Made by a program: the position numbers and the translations under genes
Notes under the pieces: model-generated
The model's database searches: none
Told to the model about the DNA's origin: nothing
What the model saw: the letters and a program-made list of their open reading frames with translations, nothing else
Shown: piece after piece, positions 1-6,935 of the stretch
Layout: each line of letters opens with the position of its first letter
Position numbering within the stretch: the stretch's first letter is position 1
IMG/VR virus record: IMGVR_UViG_3300017750_000162
Span: 1 to 20,460 of that record
Strand: one strand, 5' to 3'
Length of the DNA stretch: 20,460 nt
Source: a virus

Positions 1-43
1 ATATTTTTTGTAGTTTTAGGGGTGTGACATTTGTGCAACCGTC

Positions 44-126
44 GCAACATATAGGGAGACCCCCCAGTTTCCCAATAAAAAACCCCCACTGGGATCAGTG
101 AGGGGTCCAATCTGCAACATTTAGGG
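44..126 (+). repeat. Direct repeat GCAACAT-W-TAGGG, two copies
   Basis: GCAACATATAGGG at 44-56 and GCAACATTTAGGG at 114-126 differ at one base and are exactly 70 bases apart. Each is followed within a few bases by ACCC. Their role is unknown; a protein or phage RNA polymerase binding site is possible. Confidence 0.4.
74..105 (-). terminator. Intrinsic terminator, leftward
   Basis: The minus-strand transcript folds as CCCC, a bulged U, CACTG, loop AUCC, CAGTG, GGGG, followed immediately by UUUUUUAUU. This is a nine-base-pair GC-rich stem with a U-tract, the classic Rho-independent pattern. Read on the plus strand the hairpin is not followed by T residues, so it is directional. Confidence 0.7.
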
Positions 127-174
127 TACCCTATAGGGGTCTGGGAGGATATGGTGTATCTCCCGGCGGGTTAC
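76..174 (-). ncRNA. Candidate phage small RNA, about 99 nt, leftward
   Basis: Reading the minus strand, a sigma70-type promoter (TTGACA at 209-204, 17-base spacer, TATACT at 186-181) predicts a start near 174. Transcription would end at an intrinsic terminator: an arm at 105-96, a 4-base loop, an arm at 91-83, then six U residues from 82 to 77. Between them lies a second hairpin (164-157 with 151-143, one bulge, 5-base loop) and the palindromes at 123-138. No ORF of useful size is present. The RNA carries a CCUCC stretch (minus strand, about 148-144) that could pair with Shine-Dalgarno sequences, but that stretch is inside the first hairpin. All parts are seen directly; that it is a functional RNA is inference. 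Confidence 0.55.
123..138. repeat. Two overlapping 10-base palindromes
   Basis: AGGGTACCCT (123-132) and CCCTATAGGG (129-138) are both perfect 10-base palindromes sharing four bases. They could be an operator for a dimeric regulator or simply part of the folded small RNA, since they lie inside the predicted leftward transcript. Confidence 0.4.
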
Positions 175-180
175 TCCCTG

Positions 181-209
181 AGTATACATGTGGATTTCGC
201 GTTTGTCAA
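181..209 (-). promoter_or_regulatory. Sigma70-type promoter, leftward
   Basis: On the minus strand the -35 hexamer TTGACA (209-204) is a perfect consensus match, the spacer is 17 bases, and the -10 hexamer TATACT (186-181) matches five of six positions. It diverges from the terminase promoter at 292-319 and has no coding gene downstream within the window. Its only visible target is the short unit ending at the terminator near 77-105. Confidence 0.6.
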
Positions 210-226
210 CCCCAAAAACACCCCCC

Positions 227-262
227 GGTGCATTTTTCTAGGAAAATACCCGTAAATGCCCC
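227..262 (+). terminator. Possible weak rightward terminator hairpin
   Basis: Arms at 227-235 and 254-262 pair over nine positions with one mismatch (core GCATTT/AAATGC) around an 18-base loop, and a T-rich stretch follows at 264-279. The long loop and the gap before the T-run make this a weak candidate. It would insulate the terminase promoter from transcription entering from the left. Confidence 0.3.
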
Positions 263-291
263 CTCTAATTTTATTTTTTGGTAAAAAAGGG

Positions 292-319
292 TTGACATAT
301 TGGTTTTAACCACTAGAAT
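292..319 (+). promoter_or_regulatory. Sigma70-type promoter for the terminase operon
   Basis: TTGACA (292-297), a 16-base spacer and TAGAAT (314-319) form a good bacterial housekeeping promoter about 100 bases before the first gene. A start near 326 would give a leader of about 90 nt. The genes downstream are packed without clear gaps, so it could drive the packaging genes and much of the head module. Confidence 0.6.
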
Positions 320-417
320 ATGTAGTAGGGCCACTGTGTAACGGCAAAAGAGAAACAATTATAGACAATATAGTCTTTTACTGCCTCACATGTCCCACTT
401 CATATCAAAAGAGTCCC

Positions 418-819
418 ATGAATCTGTTACCCCAACAGCGTAAGAAGGTGCCACTCAGCGAGAAACAGGAAAAGTTCCTCGACGAGTTGTTCGACAACGG
501 CGGCAACACGAAGGCTGCAGCCATAGCTGCGGGCTATGCAGAGGGTTCTGCCAAATGGTTGCGCGATAGGTTGTCCGACGAGATCATCGAACGCAGTAAA
601 CACGTCATGGCAGCACACGCAGTAAAGGCCGTTAACCGGATAGTTGCAACAATAGACGATGATGGCAGCGAACCACGCGCCGAAGTGCGTCTACGGGCTG
701 CTGAAGCCCTCCTGAACCGTGTTGGACTCGGAAAACAAGAAACAGTTAACCACAACGTACAGGCAGTACACGGCGTAGTTCTGTTGCCGCCTAAAAAGGA
801 GATACAGATCGATGGATGA
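418..819 (+). CDS. Terminase small subunit
   Basis: This 133-residue protein would recognise the phage DNA and load it onto the large terminase. Residues about 13-41 look like the helix-turn-helix of small terminases: a conserved start (LSEKQEKFLDELF), then NTKAAAIAAGYA and an S-containing turn. A helical middle carries RAEVRLRAAEALLNRVGL, typical of the oligomerising part of this family. The call is supported by its position directly before TerL. The ATG at 418 has only a weak purine-rich site (AAAAGAG) upstream. The 3' end overlaps the next start by eight bases (ATGGATGA), so the next gene is probably translated by coupling. Confidence 0.8.
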   Translation: MNLLPQQRKKVPLSEKQEKFLDELFDNGGNTKAAAIAAGYAEGSAKWLRDRLSDEIIERSKHVMAAHAVKAVNRIVATIDDDGSEPRAEVRLRAAEALLNRVGLGKQETVNHNVQAVHGVVLLPPKKEIQIDG

Positions 820-1027
820 CACAAAAGTATACGCTGCCAATAGCACTTCACGTTCTGCAGACGGTTCAGGTTCAGAAATAAGTGCTGAAGCTGCTACACG
901 AGGCACTCCCGAACAAGCAGCCGATATGTACAAACGTCAACAAGAGCAGCTTGAGGAACAGAAGAAAACAATCCGTAAACGTGCCCTTAAAATAGATCCA
1001 GATAACTACACCCCCAGCCGTGACTGA
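812..1027 (+). CDS. Small hypothetical protein between terS and terL
   Basis: A 71-residue protein that I do not recognise. The first half is rich in Ser, Ala, Gly and Thr and looks disordered; residues about 36-60 are a charged, probably helical stretch (MYKRQQEQLEEQKKTIRKR). AAAAGGAG at 794-801 is a good ribosome site for the ATG at 812. It overlaps TerS by eight bases at its start and TerL by eight at its end, so the three genes are tightly coupled. A helper for the terminase complex is possible from position alone. Confidence 0.65.
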   Translation: MDDTKVYAANSTSRSADGSGSEISAEAATRGTPEQAADMYKRQQEQLEEQKKTIRKRALKIDPDNYTPSRD

Positions 1028-2726
1028 TGATGAGAATCCCACTCCGCCCAAACGTCCACGTGGGCGACCTAAGAAGGACCCCGATGCCCCGAAAGCATCG
1101 TACCATCTTTCCCGTGCAGAAACAGCCCGCCGTGAAACTCAAAAGAGAATACGCCGTAACAAGAAAAAAGCGGACAAACTAGAAGGTCAAGCCAAACGCT
1201 ACCGTCAAGTTGTTCGTGAACAGAAGAAAGCCGCACAGAATGTCGAAAATGCTCTCAACGGTGAAAAGTCACGTGTTATCGATCAGGGTGAGATTAACAG
1301 CCTCCCTAAATCAGTTCGAGATCTCGTTGAAGATTCTGAGGTGGTATTTAAGCCTAACGATGGCCCTCAGTTTGATTTCCTCTCGGCTCCAGAGCAAGAT
1401 GTCCTGTATGGCGGAGCGGCTGGCGGGGGTAAATCTTTCGCTCTCCTTGCGGACCCTCTTCGTTATTGTCATAATGCTAATTTTCGTGGCCTTCTGCTCC
1501 GCCGCACTCTAGACGAGCTAACAGAGCTTATCGACAAATCAAAACAACTGTACCCCAAAGCGTTCCCCGGTGCAGTGTTCCGTGAATCCAAATCAACGTG
1601 GAACTTCCCCTCTGGGGCAACTCTCTGGTTCACCTATCTAGAAAAAGACCGTGACGTTACCCGCTTTCAGGGTCAAGCGTTTGCGTGGATAGGCATCGAC
1701 GAGATAACACAGTATCCGTCCTCTTACGTGTGGGACTACCTACGCTCTCGTCTGCGTACGACTGATCCGGAACTCATGGGGCAACTCTCCATGCGTTGCA
1801 CAGCCAACCCCGGTGGGGTAGGAGGCTGGTGGGTCAAGAAGATGTACATCGACGCAGCACCGCACAATACGACATATCCGGCAATAGATATCGAAACAGG
1901 CAAACCGTTCGTGTGGCCTGTCGGTCACGAGAAAGAGGGAGAGCCTCTGTTCTATCGCCGCTTTATCCCCGCACGTCTGACCGACAACCCATACCTCATG
2001 GCGGATGGACAGTACGAGGCGATGCTACGCTCCCTCCCAGAGGTAGAGCGCAAGCGTCTTCTTGATGGGGACTGGGACGTTGCCGAAGGTGCAGCGTTCC
2101 CAGAGTTTAGCAGGGTTCGCCACGTGGTTGATCCCGTAGAGTTGCCAACCAACTGGCCTCGCATCAGAGCCGCTGACTACGGCTACAGTTCTCCGTCATG
2201 TGTCCTGTGGGGCGCAATCGACTGGGACAACAACATCTGGGTCTACCGTGAACTCTACGGCAAGGGTATGACAGGCGAACAGCTTGCCAGCCGTATCATG
2301 GAGATGGAGGCAGACGATCAGCCACCACACTACACGGTGCTTGACTCCTCCTGTTGGAACAAGACTGGGCTAGGCCCGTCTATTGCAGAAACAATGATAC
2401 GGTGCGGCGTGAGGTGGACACCCTCTGACCGGAACCGTTTAGCGGGTAAGATGGAGATCCACCGTCGTCTGTCGGATGATCCGTACACCAACGAACCCCG
2501 TATGAAGATATTCAACACCTGTCAGAACACAATCAAACAACTGTCAGGTATTCCGCTGTCTAAGAACAACAGCGAAGACGTAGACACAAAGGCTGAAGAC
2601 CACGCCTACGACGCACTGAGATATATGCTAATGACAAGAACATCAGGATACGCAACGATCAACAATCAGCTTCGCGGCATCAAAGACCGTGTGTATCAGC
2701 CGATGGATTCGACGTTCGGGTACTAA
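1020..2726 (+). CDS. Terminase large subunit (packaging ATPase and nuclease)
   Basis: This 568-residue motor pumps DNA into the procapsid and cuts the concatemer. The ATPase half shows a Walker A loop GGAAGGGKS at 131-139, Walker B WIGIDE at 223-228 and a coupling motif TANPGG at 261-266. The nuclease half has RAADYGYS with Asp386, a second acidic site near Asp442 (VLDSS) and EDHAYDALR with Asp527 and Asp531, matching the RNase H-like metal site. The start is GTG at 1020, inside the preceding gene. Residues 1-80 form an unusually long, basic N-terminal extension beginning with an AT-hook-like KRPRGRPKKD (11-20), followed by a highly charged helix; this is not part of the usual ATPase fold. 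Confidence 0.95.
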   Translation: MTDDENPTPPKRPRGRPKKDPDAPKASYHLSRAETARRETQKRIRRNKKKADKLEGQAKRYRQVVREQKKAAQNVENALNGEKSRVIDQGEINSLPKSVRDLVEDSEVVFKPNDGPQFDFLSAPEQDVLYGGAAGGGKSFALLADPLRYCHNANFRGLLLRRTLDELTELIDKSKQLYPKAFPGAVFRESKSTWNFPSGATLWFTYLEKDRDVTRFQGQAFAWIGIDEITQYPSSYVWDYLRSRLRTTDPELMGQLSMRCTANPGGVGGWWVKKMYIDAAPHNTTYPAIDIETGKPFVWPVGHEKEGEPLFYRRFIPARLTDNPYLMADGQYEAMLRSLPEVERKRLLDGDWDVAEGAAFPEFSRVRHVVDPVELPTNWPRIRAADYGYSSPSCVLWGAIDWDNNIWVYRELYGKGMTGEQLASRIMEMEADDQPPHYTVLDSSCWNKTGLGPSIAETMIRCGVRWTPSDRNRLAGKMEIHRRLSDDPYTNEPRMKIFNTCQNTIKQLSGIPLSKNNSEDVDTKAEDHAYDALRYMLMTRTSGYATINNQLRGIKDRVYQPMDSTFGY

Positions 2727-2729
2727 GGT

Positions 2730-4514
2730 ATGGCAGAACTAGCAGACAAACTACGCAACAAGACTTTAACGGTAGGAGAGGCATTAGATCTTGCTGTTAA
2801 AGATGCTCCTGAATCGCGTATCAAGAATATCAAATCCTTCGGAAACAAACTGAAGAAGTTAGGCATCGAAGATGCTTCTCCGTTTACGTCTATCGGTGAA
2901 GCTGCTAACTTAGAACTTTTAGCCAAAGAAAAAGGTCAGCCTTTTGCTGCATTGACCACTGTTCAAAACGCAATTAACGGTGCTGCTGCTGCTCAAGATA
3001 TAGAAAATCCATTCCCAGACTATTCCGCTAAAGCACAGTCAGCGGGATTAATTGCAGGTAAACAACTGCGTGGCACCAAAAAGTTTGAGGCTGTTCCTGA
3101 AGCTAAAATTACTTTACCAGCCATCGTTGAAACTATCAGCAAAGTTGAAGATCCTCAAACTCGTGCTGCACTATCTCTTAATTCCCTTGTGCCTCTTCGT
3201 CCCGGCGAAATTGCAAATATGACTTTAGACGATATTAACCTTGAAACGGGAATGTTGAAGGAAAAAGTTCGAGGTCAAAAAACACAAGCCAAAATAAAGA
3301 TTCCGGGTGTTGCACTTGAAATCATTAGAGACGCTGCAGAATTAGCAGAACAAGAAGGTAGAACGAATATCTTCGATACAACTGTTAGTAAGATGACAAC
3401 CGCAATCAACGCTCCGGGCGGTTTGCGGGACCAGCTAAAACCATACGCTTCTGAGATGGGGCGTGAAATTCAAGGTGCGGCAGATTTCCGTAAACTTATT
3501 CCATCAATTATTGCTATGGAATTAGGGTACGCGCAAGAAGCAAGTGAGATTATGGGTCACACCTCTGCTAGTCAGACACTAGATTCTGTAGCTAAAATGT
3601 CGTCGGAACATTATGTATCTCGTATTCTCCGTCAAGGAGAAGAAGCACGTCCCACCATTGCTCTACGTGCCTTGCAGAATATGTATGGTGAAGTTTTAGG
3701 TCTTGAAACTCTTAATGAGCTACCTGCTTCCTTAAACGTGTCAGCTAAACGTATCGAACTTAGCAATGAAGCTATTCCGATTGTTCGTGAAGAGGGCGAC
3801 ATTCTTGCTCCAAGTGAACGACGAGAATTGACACCCGAAGAAAAACAACTTATTGAAGACCGCCGTAAACTAGCATCTACTCAAATTGAAGCTCAAACTG
3901 CACAAGCAGGTGCTGACATAGAAGCGGCAGAAACAGCAAGACAACAGGCTATTGTTGAGCGCGGTCCTATCAGTGAAGAAGCCGCTCGTATAAAATCTGA
4001 AGAACAAGAAACTAAAAATCAAGCACGTCGGGATATTCGAGAACAGAAAAAGGTTGAAACCGCCGCCGCTGAAAAACAGGCGCGAGGCGAAACACTAGAT
4101 AGAGGCATAGCAGCTTTTAAAAATGCGTTTGATAAGACCCTCAAAGCTGTAGGAGTTTTGGCTGTTGGAGACGTGGCAGCTAGAACAGTTTCCTCTGCAA
4201 TGGAGGGAAAGTATGGACAGGCAGCGGCGACTGCTGCTGAATTAGCCGTACCTCTTCCTACAGGAGAAATGTACGAAGATATCGCTGATCCTGAAAAGAG
4301 ACAGCTTAGACAAGAACAACAAACAAGATATGGCGAAGGAAAGCCTGTCTTTGGAGAAACAGTGCAGAGAGGTGCACAGAAAGTTCGTGAGCAAGTCGGT
4401 AGACTGTTCAACGAAGAAGAAGACCCAGAAGAGTTGCTTCCGGGAGAAGCCCCCCTCAGAAAGGGTGCTGCATCCGAGATGGAAGACATACTACGGGTCA
4501 ATATTACAAAATAG
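2730..4514 (+). CDS. Large protein with a degenerate tyrosine-recombinase-like domain
   Basis: This 594-residue protein lies between TerL and portal. Residues about 125-300 follow the catalytic-domain layout of tyrosine recombinases: LRPGE with Arg157 and a following DDINLETG; a beta region with Lys184 and Lys187; DFRK with Arg254; MGHTS with His277, 23 residues after Arg254 as in XerD. The expected histidine three residues before Arg254 is Ala251, and the nucleophile position nine after His277 is Ser286; the nearest tyrosine is Tyr295. Residues 365-450 are a charged, likely coiled-coil stretch, followed by an Ala/Val-rich segment (471-510) and a polar tail. It is more AT-rich than its neighbours. 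It may be a DNA-binding virion or packaging protein that reused the fold. An active integrase is less likely but not excluded. Confidence 0.65.
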   Translation: MAELADKLRNKTLTVGEALDLAVKDAPESRIKNIKSFGNKLKKLGIEDASPFTSIGEAANLELLAKEKGQPFAALTTVQNAINGAAAAQDIENPFPDYSAKAQSAGLIAGKQLRGTKKFEAVPEAKITLPAIVETISKVEDPQTRAALSLNSLVPLRPGEIANMTLDDINLETGMLKEKVRGQKTQAKIKIPGVALEIIRDAAELAEQEGRTNIFDTTVSKMTTAINAPGGLRDQLKPYASEMGREIQGAADFRKLIPSIIAMELGYAQEASEIMGHTSASQTLDSVAKMSSEHYVSRILRQGEEARPTIALRALQNMYGEVLGLETLNELPASLNVSAKRIELSNEAIPIVREEGDILAPSERRELTPEEKQLIEDRRKLASTQIEAQTAQAGADIEAAETARQQAIVERGPISEEAARIKSEEQETKNQARRDIREQKKVETAAAEKQARGETLDRGIAAFKNAFDKTLKAVGVLAVGDVAARTVSSAMEGKYGQAAATAAELAVPLPTGEMYEDIADPEKRQLRQEQQTRYGEGKPVFGETVQRGAQKVREQVGRLFNEEEDPEELLPGEAPLRKGAASEMEDILRVNITK

Positions 4515-4525
4515 GAGTAGACAAA

Positions 4526-4747
4526 ATGCCGGGTAATAACTATAATTATGGTGCGGGCTACATTATGGGTCAAGACAAACAGTCTGTTGATCAAAACGTA
4601 GGCGAAACCCAACTGTACCGTGAATCATTAGAGTTTGATACGAAAACTGCACAAGGCGTTCTCACTGAGGACATGCCTAAGAAGCAGACCAAGCCTACTG
4701 ACACAGGTATTATGAAACAGGCTGAAGATCACAGCATCTACGGCTAA
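4526..4747 (+). CDS. Small hypothetical protein before portal
   Basis: A 73-residue polar protein that I do not recognise. It starts with an Asn/Tyr/Gly-rich segment and has no membrane segment or cysteine. A clear ribosome site (TAGGAG, 4512-4517) precedes the ATG, and only 15 bases separate its stop from the portal start. Conservation of this slot between the recombinase-like gene and portal would help to judge its role; a minor head protein is possible. Confidence 0.6.
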   Translation: MPGNNYNYGAGYIMGQDKQSVDQNVGETQLYRESLEFDTKTAQGVLTEDMPKKQTKPTDTGIMKQAEDHSIYG

Positions 4748-4762
4748 TCCAAAGGGGCCACT

Positions 4763-6889
4763 ATGGACGAGGATATGATGCCATCTGGTGACGATCAACC
4801 AGATGTGATTGACAACGCTGAAGAGATAGCCCCCGGACTTGCAGGTTTGATACAGGAACGGTTCCGCTCTGCGGAGACGGGCCGCTACAACCACGAGCAA
4901 CGCTGGTTGCAAGCCTACAAGAACTTTCGGGGTAACTTTAACGACGGGACGACGCAGTACCGCGATTCCGAACGTTCGAAAGTCTTTCTGAAAATAACAA
5001 AGACAAAGGTCTTGGCAGCATACGGTCAGATCGTTGATATCCTGTTCGCTAACAAGAAGTTTCCGCTGACAGTTGAGAACACACCTGTCCCAGAAGGGAT
5101 TGCTGAGTTCGCACATATGGAAACGCCCCTTGATCAGGCTCAACCCCAACCAGATCCATTCGGGTTTGACGGTGATGGTCGGGAGATACCTCCCGGCGGC
5201 ACAGAAGCCGTAGAGTCTGAAAACTTTCTTGGTGGACTCAAGGACGAGTACGCCGGACTTCCTCTGCGTGAGGGCAAAGCCCGTTTGGGAGAGCCTCAGA
5301 TCTCTCCTGCCGCTGAAGCAGCCCGTCGTCTTGAAAAGCACATCCACGATCAGCTTCTCGATTCTAACGCAGTCAACGTCATGCGTACTGCTGTGTTCGA
5401 GTCAGCATTGTTCGGGACAGGCATCGTCAAGGGTCCTCTCAACTTCCAGAAGACAGTGTGCCGTTGGCAACGAGACGAAGAGGGACAGCGTGTGTACAGC
5501 CCGTTCGAGAAGGTTGTGCCCCGTATCGAAGCTGTATCCGTGTGGGACTTTCACCCAGACCCCTCCGCTACAAGTCTAGAGGACGCAGAGTACGTCATTC
5601 AGCGTCACCGCATGAACCGCCAACAGCTACGTGCGCTACAGCAGCGTCCATTCTTTGATAAAGAAATTCTTGCTGATGTTATTGCTAACGGTCCAAACTA
5701 TACGGACAAGTATTACGAGGATACTGTTCGCAACGACGAGAATGACCCTGCATATCAAGACAATCGTTTTGAGGTTCTAGAATACTGGGGCGTACTTGAC
5801 GCTTACTTTGCCAAAGAGATTGGCATGGACATTCCGGCTGGCATGGACGATCTTGACCAGCTTCAGATCAATGCTTGGGTCTGTGGTCCTCGCGTTTTAC
5901 GCTGTGTGTTGAACCCGTTTACTCCGGCGCGTATTCCGTACTGCGCCATGCCGTTCGAAGTCAACCCGTACAACATCTTTGGTGTTGGCGTAGCTGAGAA
6001 CATGGAAGACGCGCAGATGCTGATGAACGGTCACATGCGTATGGCGATTGACAACCTTGCTCTCGCTGGCAACCTTGTGTTCGACGTAGACGAGGCGGCT
6101 CTGGTTCCCGGACAGAACTTCGATATCTTCCCCGGAAAGATCTTCCGACGACAGTCGGGAGTTACAGGGACAGCAATCAACGGGTTGAAGTTCCCCAACA
6201 CGGCTGGTGAGAACATTCAGATGTATCAGATCGCCCGTCAGCTTGCCGACGAAGAAACAGGTATCCCGTCTATCATGCACGGGCAAACAGGCGTTACGGG
6301 TACAGGGCGCACGGCAGCGGGTCTGTCGATGCTGCTAGGCTCTGCCAGCCTGTCTATGAAAACAGTAATTAAGAACATCGACGACTTCATGTTGAAGCCT
6401 TTGGGAGAAGCATATTTTCAGTGGAATATGCAGTTCAACGATGACGCTCCGGACATTGTAGGGGACTTGGAGATCAAGCCTCGTGGTGCTGCAGCAGTCA
6501 TGCAGAAGGAGGTACGCACACAGCGTCTTACAGCGTTGTTGCAAACGGTAGCTAACCCGATGTTGGCTCCGTTCATCAAACTACCTAACTTGATGCGAGA
6601 GCTTGCGATATCTCAGGATATTGATCCTGATAGTCTGGTCAACAACATGGACGAGGCTGCGCTCTACGCCGAAATGCTCAAAGGACTACAAAATGCTCAA
6701 CAAGGAACAGGCCCGGAAGGTGGCCCCGCTACTCAGCAACCAACAGGCATGGGAGGGGCTGGAGGCGTACCTCAAGGACCTTCACCAACTGACAATTCGG
6801 GGGTTGGTGATGGCACAATCGGAACCGGAGTTGCGCCAACTGCAGGGGAAAGCGGCTTTACTGGAAATGCTCCTGAAGTTGAGACTTGA
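4763..6889 (+). CDS. Portal protein
   Basis: A 708-residue protein that would form the dodecameric ring at the procapsid vertex, through which DNA enters and leaves and to which scaffold, TerL and tail attach. The N-terminal RYNHEQRWLQAYKNFRG, the helical KTKVLAAYGQIVDILF and the central VSVWDFHPDPSA match the podovirus portals I know from marine phages. AAAGGGG (4751-4757) precedes the ATG. Residues from about 644 on are low complexity (Gly, Pro, Thr, Gln), and this is where a second gene is encoded in another frame. Position and length agree with the family. Confidence 0.88.
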   Translation: MDEDMMPSGDDQPDVIDNAEEIAPGLAGLIQERFRSAETGRYNHEQRWLQAYKNFRGNFNDGTTQYRDSERSKVFLKITKTKVLAAYGQIVDILFANKKFPLTVENTPVPEGIAEFAHMETPLDQAQPQPDPFGFDGDGREIPPGGTEAVESENFLGGLKDEYAGLPLREGKARLGEPQISPAAEAARRLEKHIHDQLLDSNAVNVMRTAVFESALFGTGIVKGPLNFQKTVCRWQRDEEGQRVYSPFEKVVPRIEAVSVWDFHPDPSATSLEDAEYVIQRHRMNRQQLRALQQRPFFDKEILADVIANGPNYTDKYYEDTVRNDENDPAYQDNRFEVLEYWGVLDAYFAKEIGMDIPAGMDDLDQLQINAWVCGPRVLRCVLNPFTPARIPYCAMPFEVNPYNIFGVGVAENMEDAQMLMNGHMRMAIDNLALAGNLVFDVDEAALVPGQNFDIFPGKIFRRQSGVTGTAINGLKFPNTAGENIQMYQIARQLADEETGIPSIMHGQTGVTGTGRTAAGLSMLLGSASLSMKTVIKNIDDFMLKPLGEAYFQWNMQFNDDAPDIVGDLEIKPRGAAAVMQKEVRTQRLTALLQTVANPMLAPFIKLPNLMRELAISQDIDPDSLVNNMDEAALYAEMLKGLQNAQQGTGPEGGPATQQPTGMGGAGGVPQGPSPTDNSGVGDGTIGTGVAPTAGESGFTGNAPEVET

Positions 6890-6935
6890 TCACGCAGCAG
6901 TTATGAAACAAGAGAATGTCACAAACAGAACTTGA
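6693..6935 (+). CDS. Small helical protein encoded out of frame in the portal 3' end
   Basis: This 80-residue ORF overlaps the last 197 bases of portal in another frame and the first 20 bases of the next gene. The ATG at 6693 has a good ribosome site, AAAGGA at 6680-6685. The protein has a normal globular, helical composition (for example AWEGLEAYLKDLHQLTIRGL, then ELRQLQGKAALLEMLLKLR), whereas the portal frame here is glycine/proline-rich filler, so this frame looks like the more constrained one. The open frame extends upstream to 6603, but that part is deep in portal and has no ribosome site. I recall similar small proteins after portal in marine phages; the function is unknown. Confidence 0.75.
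   Translation: MLNKEQARKVAPLLSNQQAWEGLEAYLKDLHQLTIRGLVMAQSEPELRQLQGKAALLEMLLKLRLDHAAVMKQENVTNRT

Larger units (their letters stand above)
1..417. other. Structured non-coding leader upstream of the terminase genes
   Basis: No credible coding region lies here. The stretch holds several hairpins, a short direct repeat, two overlapping palindromes, a leftward promoter with terminator, and a rightward promoter before the first gene (all listed separately). The untranslated leader of the terminase transcript would be about 90 nt. The region probably separates the late structural module from whatever lies to the left. It may also be near a genome end or packaging site because it abuts terS, but nothing in the sequence proves that. 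Confidence 0.7.

Noticed and set aside
44-66. T7-type promoter ending in ATAGGGAGA
   Set aside because: Only the initiation end matches; most of the upstream recognition bases differ from the T7 consensus, so it is mentioned only as part of a repeat.
361-380. AGAC-AATATA-GTCT hairpin with following T residues as a terminator
   Set aside because: Only four AT-leaning base pairs; too weak, and it would block the terminase transcript.
2730-4514. Evidence of a complete lysogeny module
   Set aside because: No repressor, excisionase or attachment site is visible, and key residues of the recombinase-like domain are missing, so a temperate lifestyle is not supported from this window.
4019-4612. 197-residue minus-strand open frame
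   Set aside because: It mirrors the recombinase-like gene, is low complexity and Ser/Cys-rich, and has no ribosome site or neighbours on that strand.
4628-5347. 239-residue minus-strand open frame
   Set aside because: It lies opposite the well-supported portal start and the small gene before it; the composition is that of an antisense shadow.
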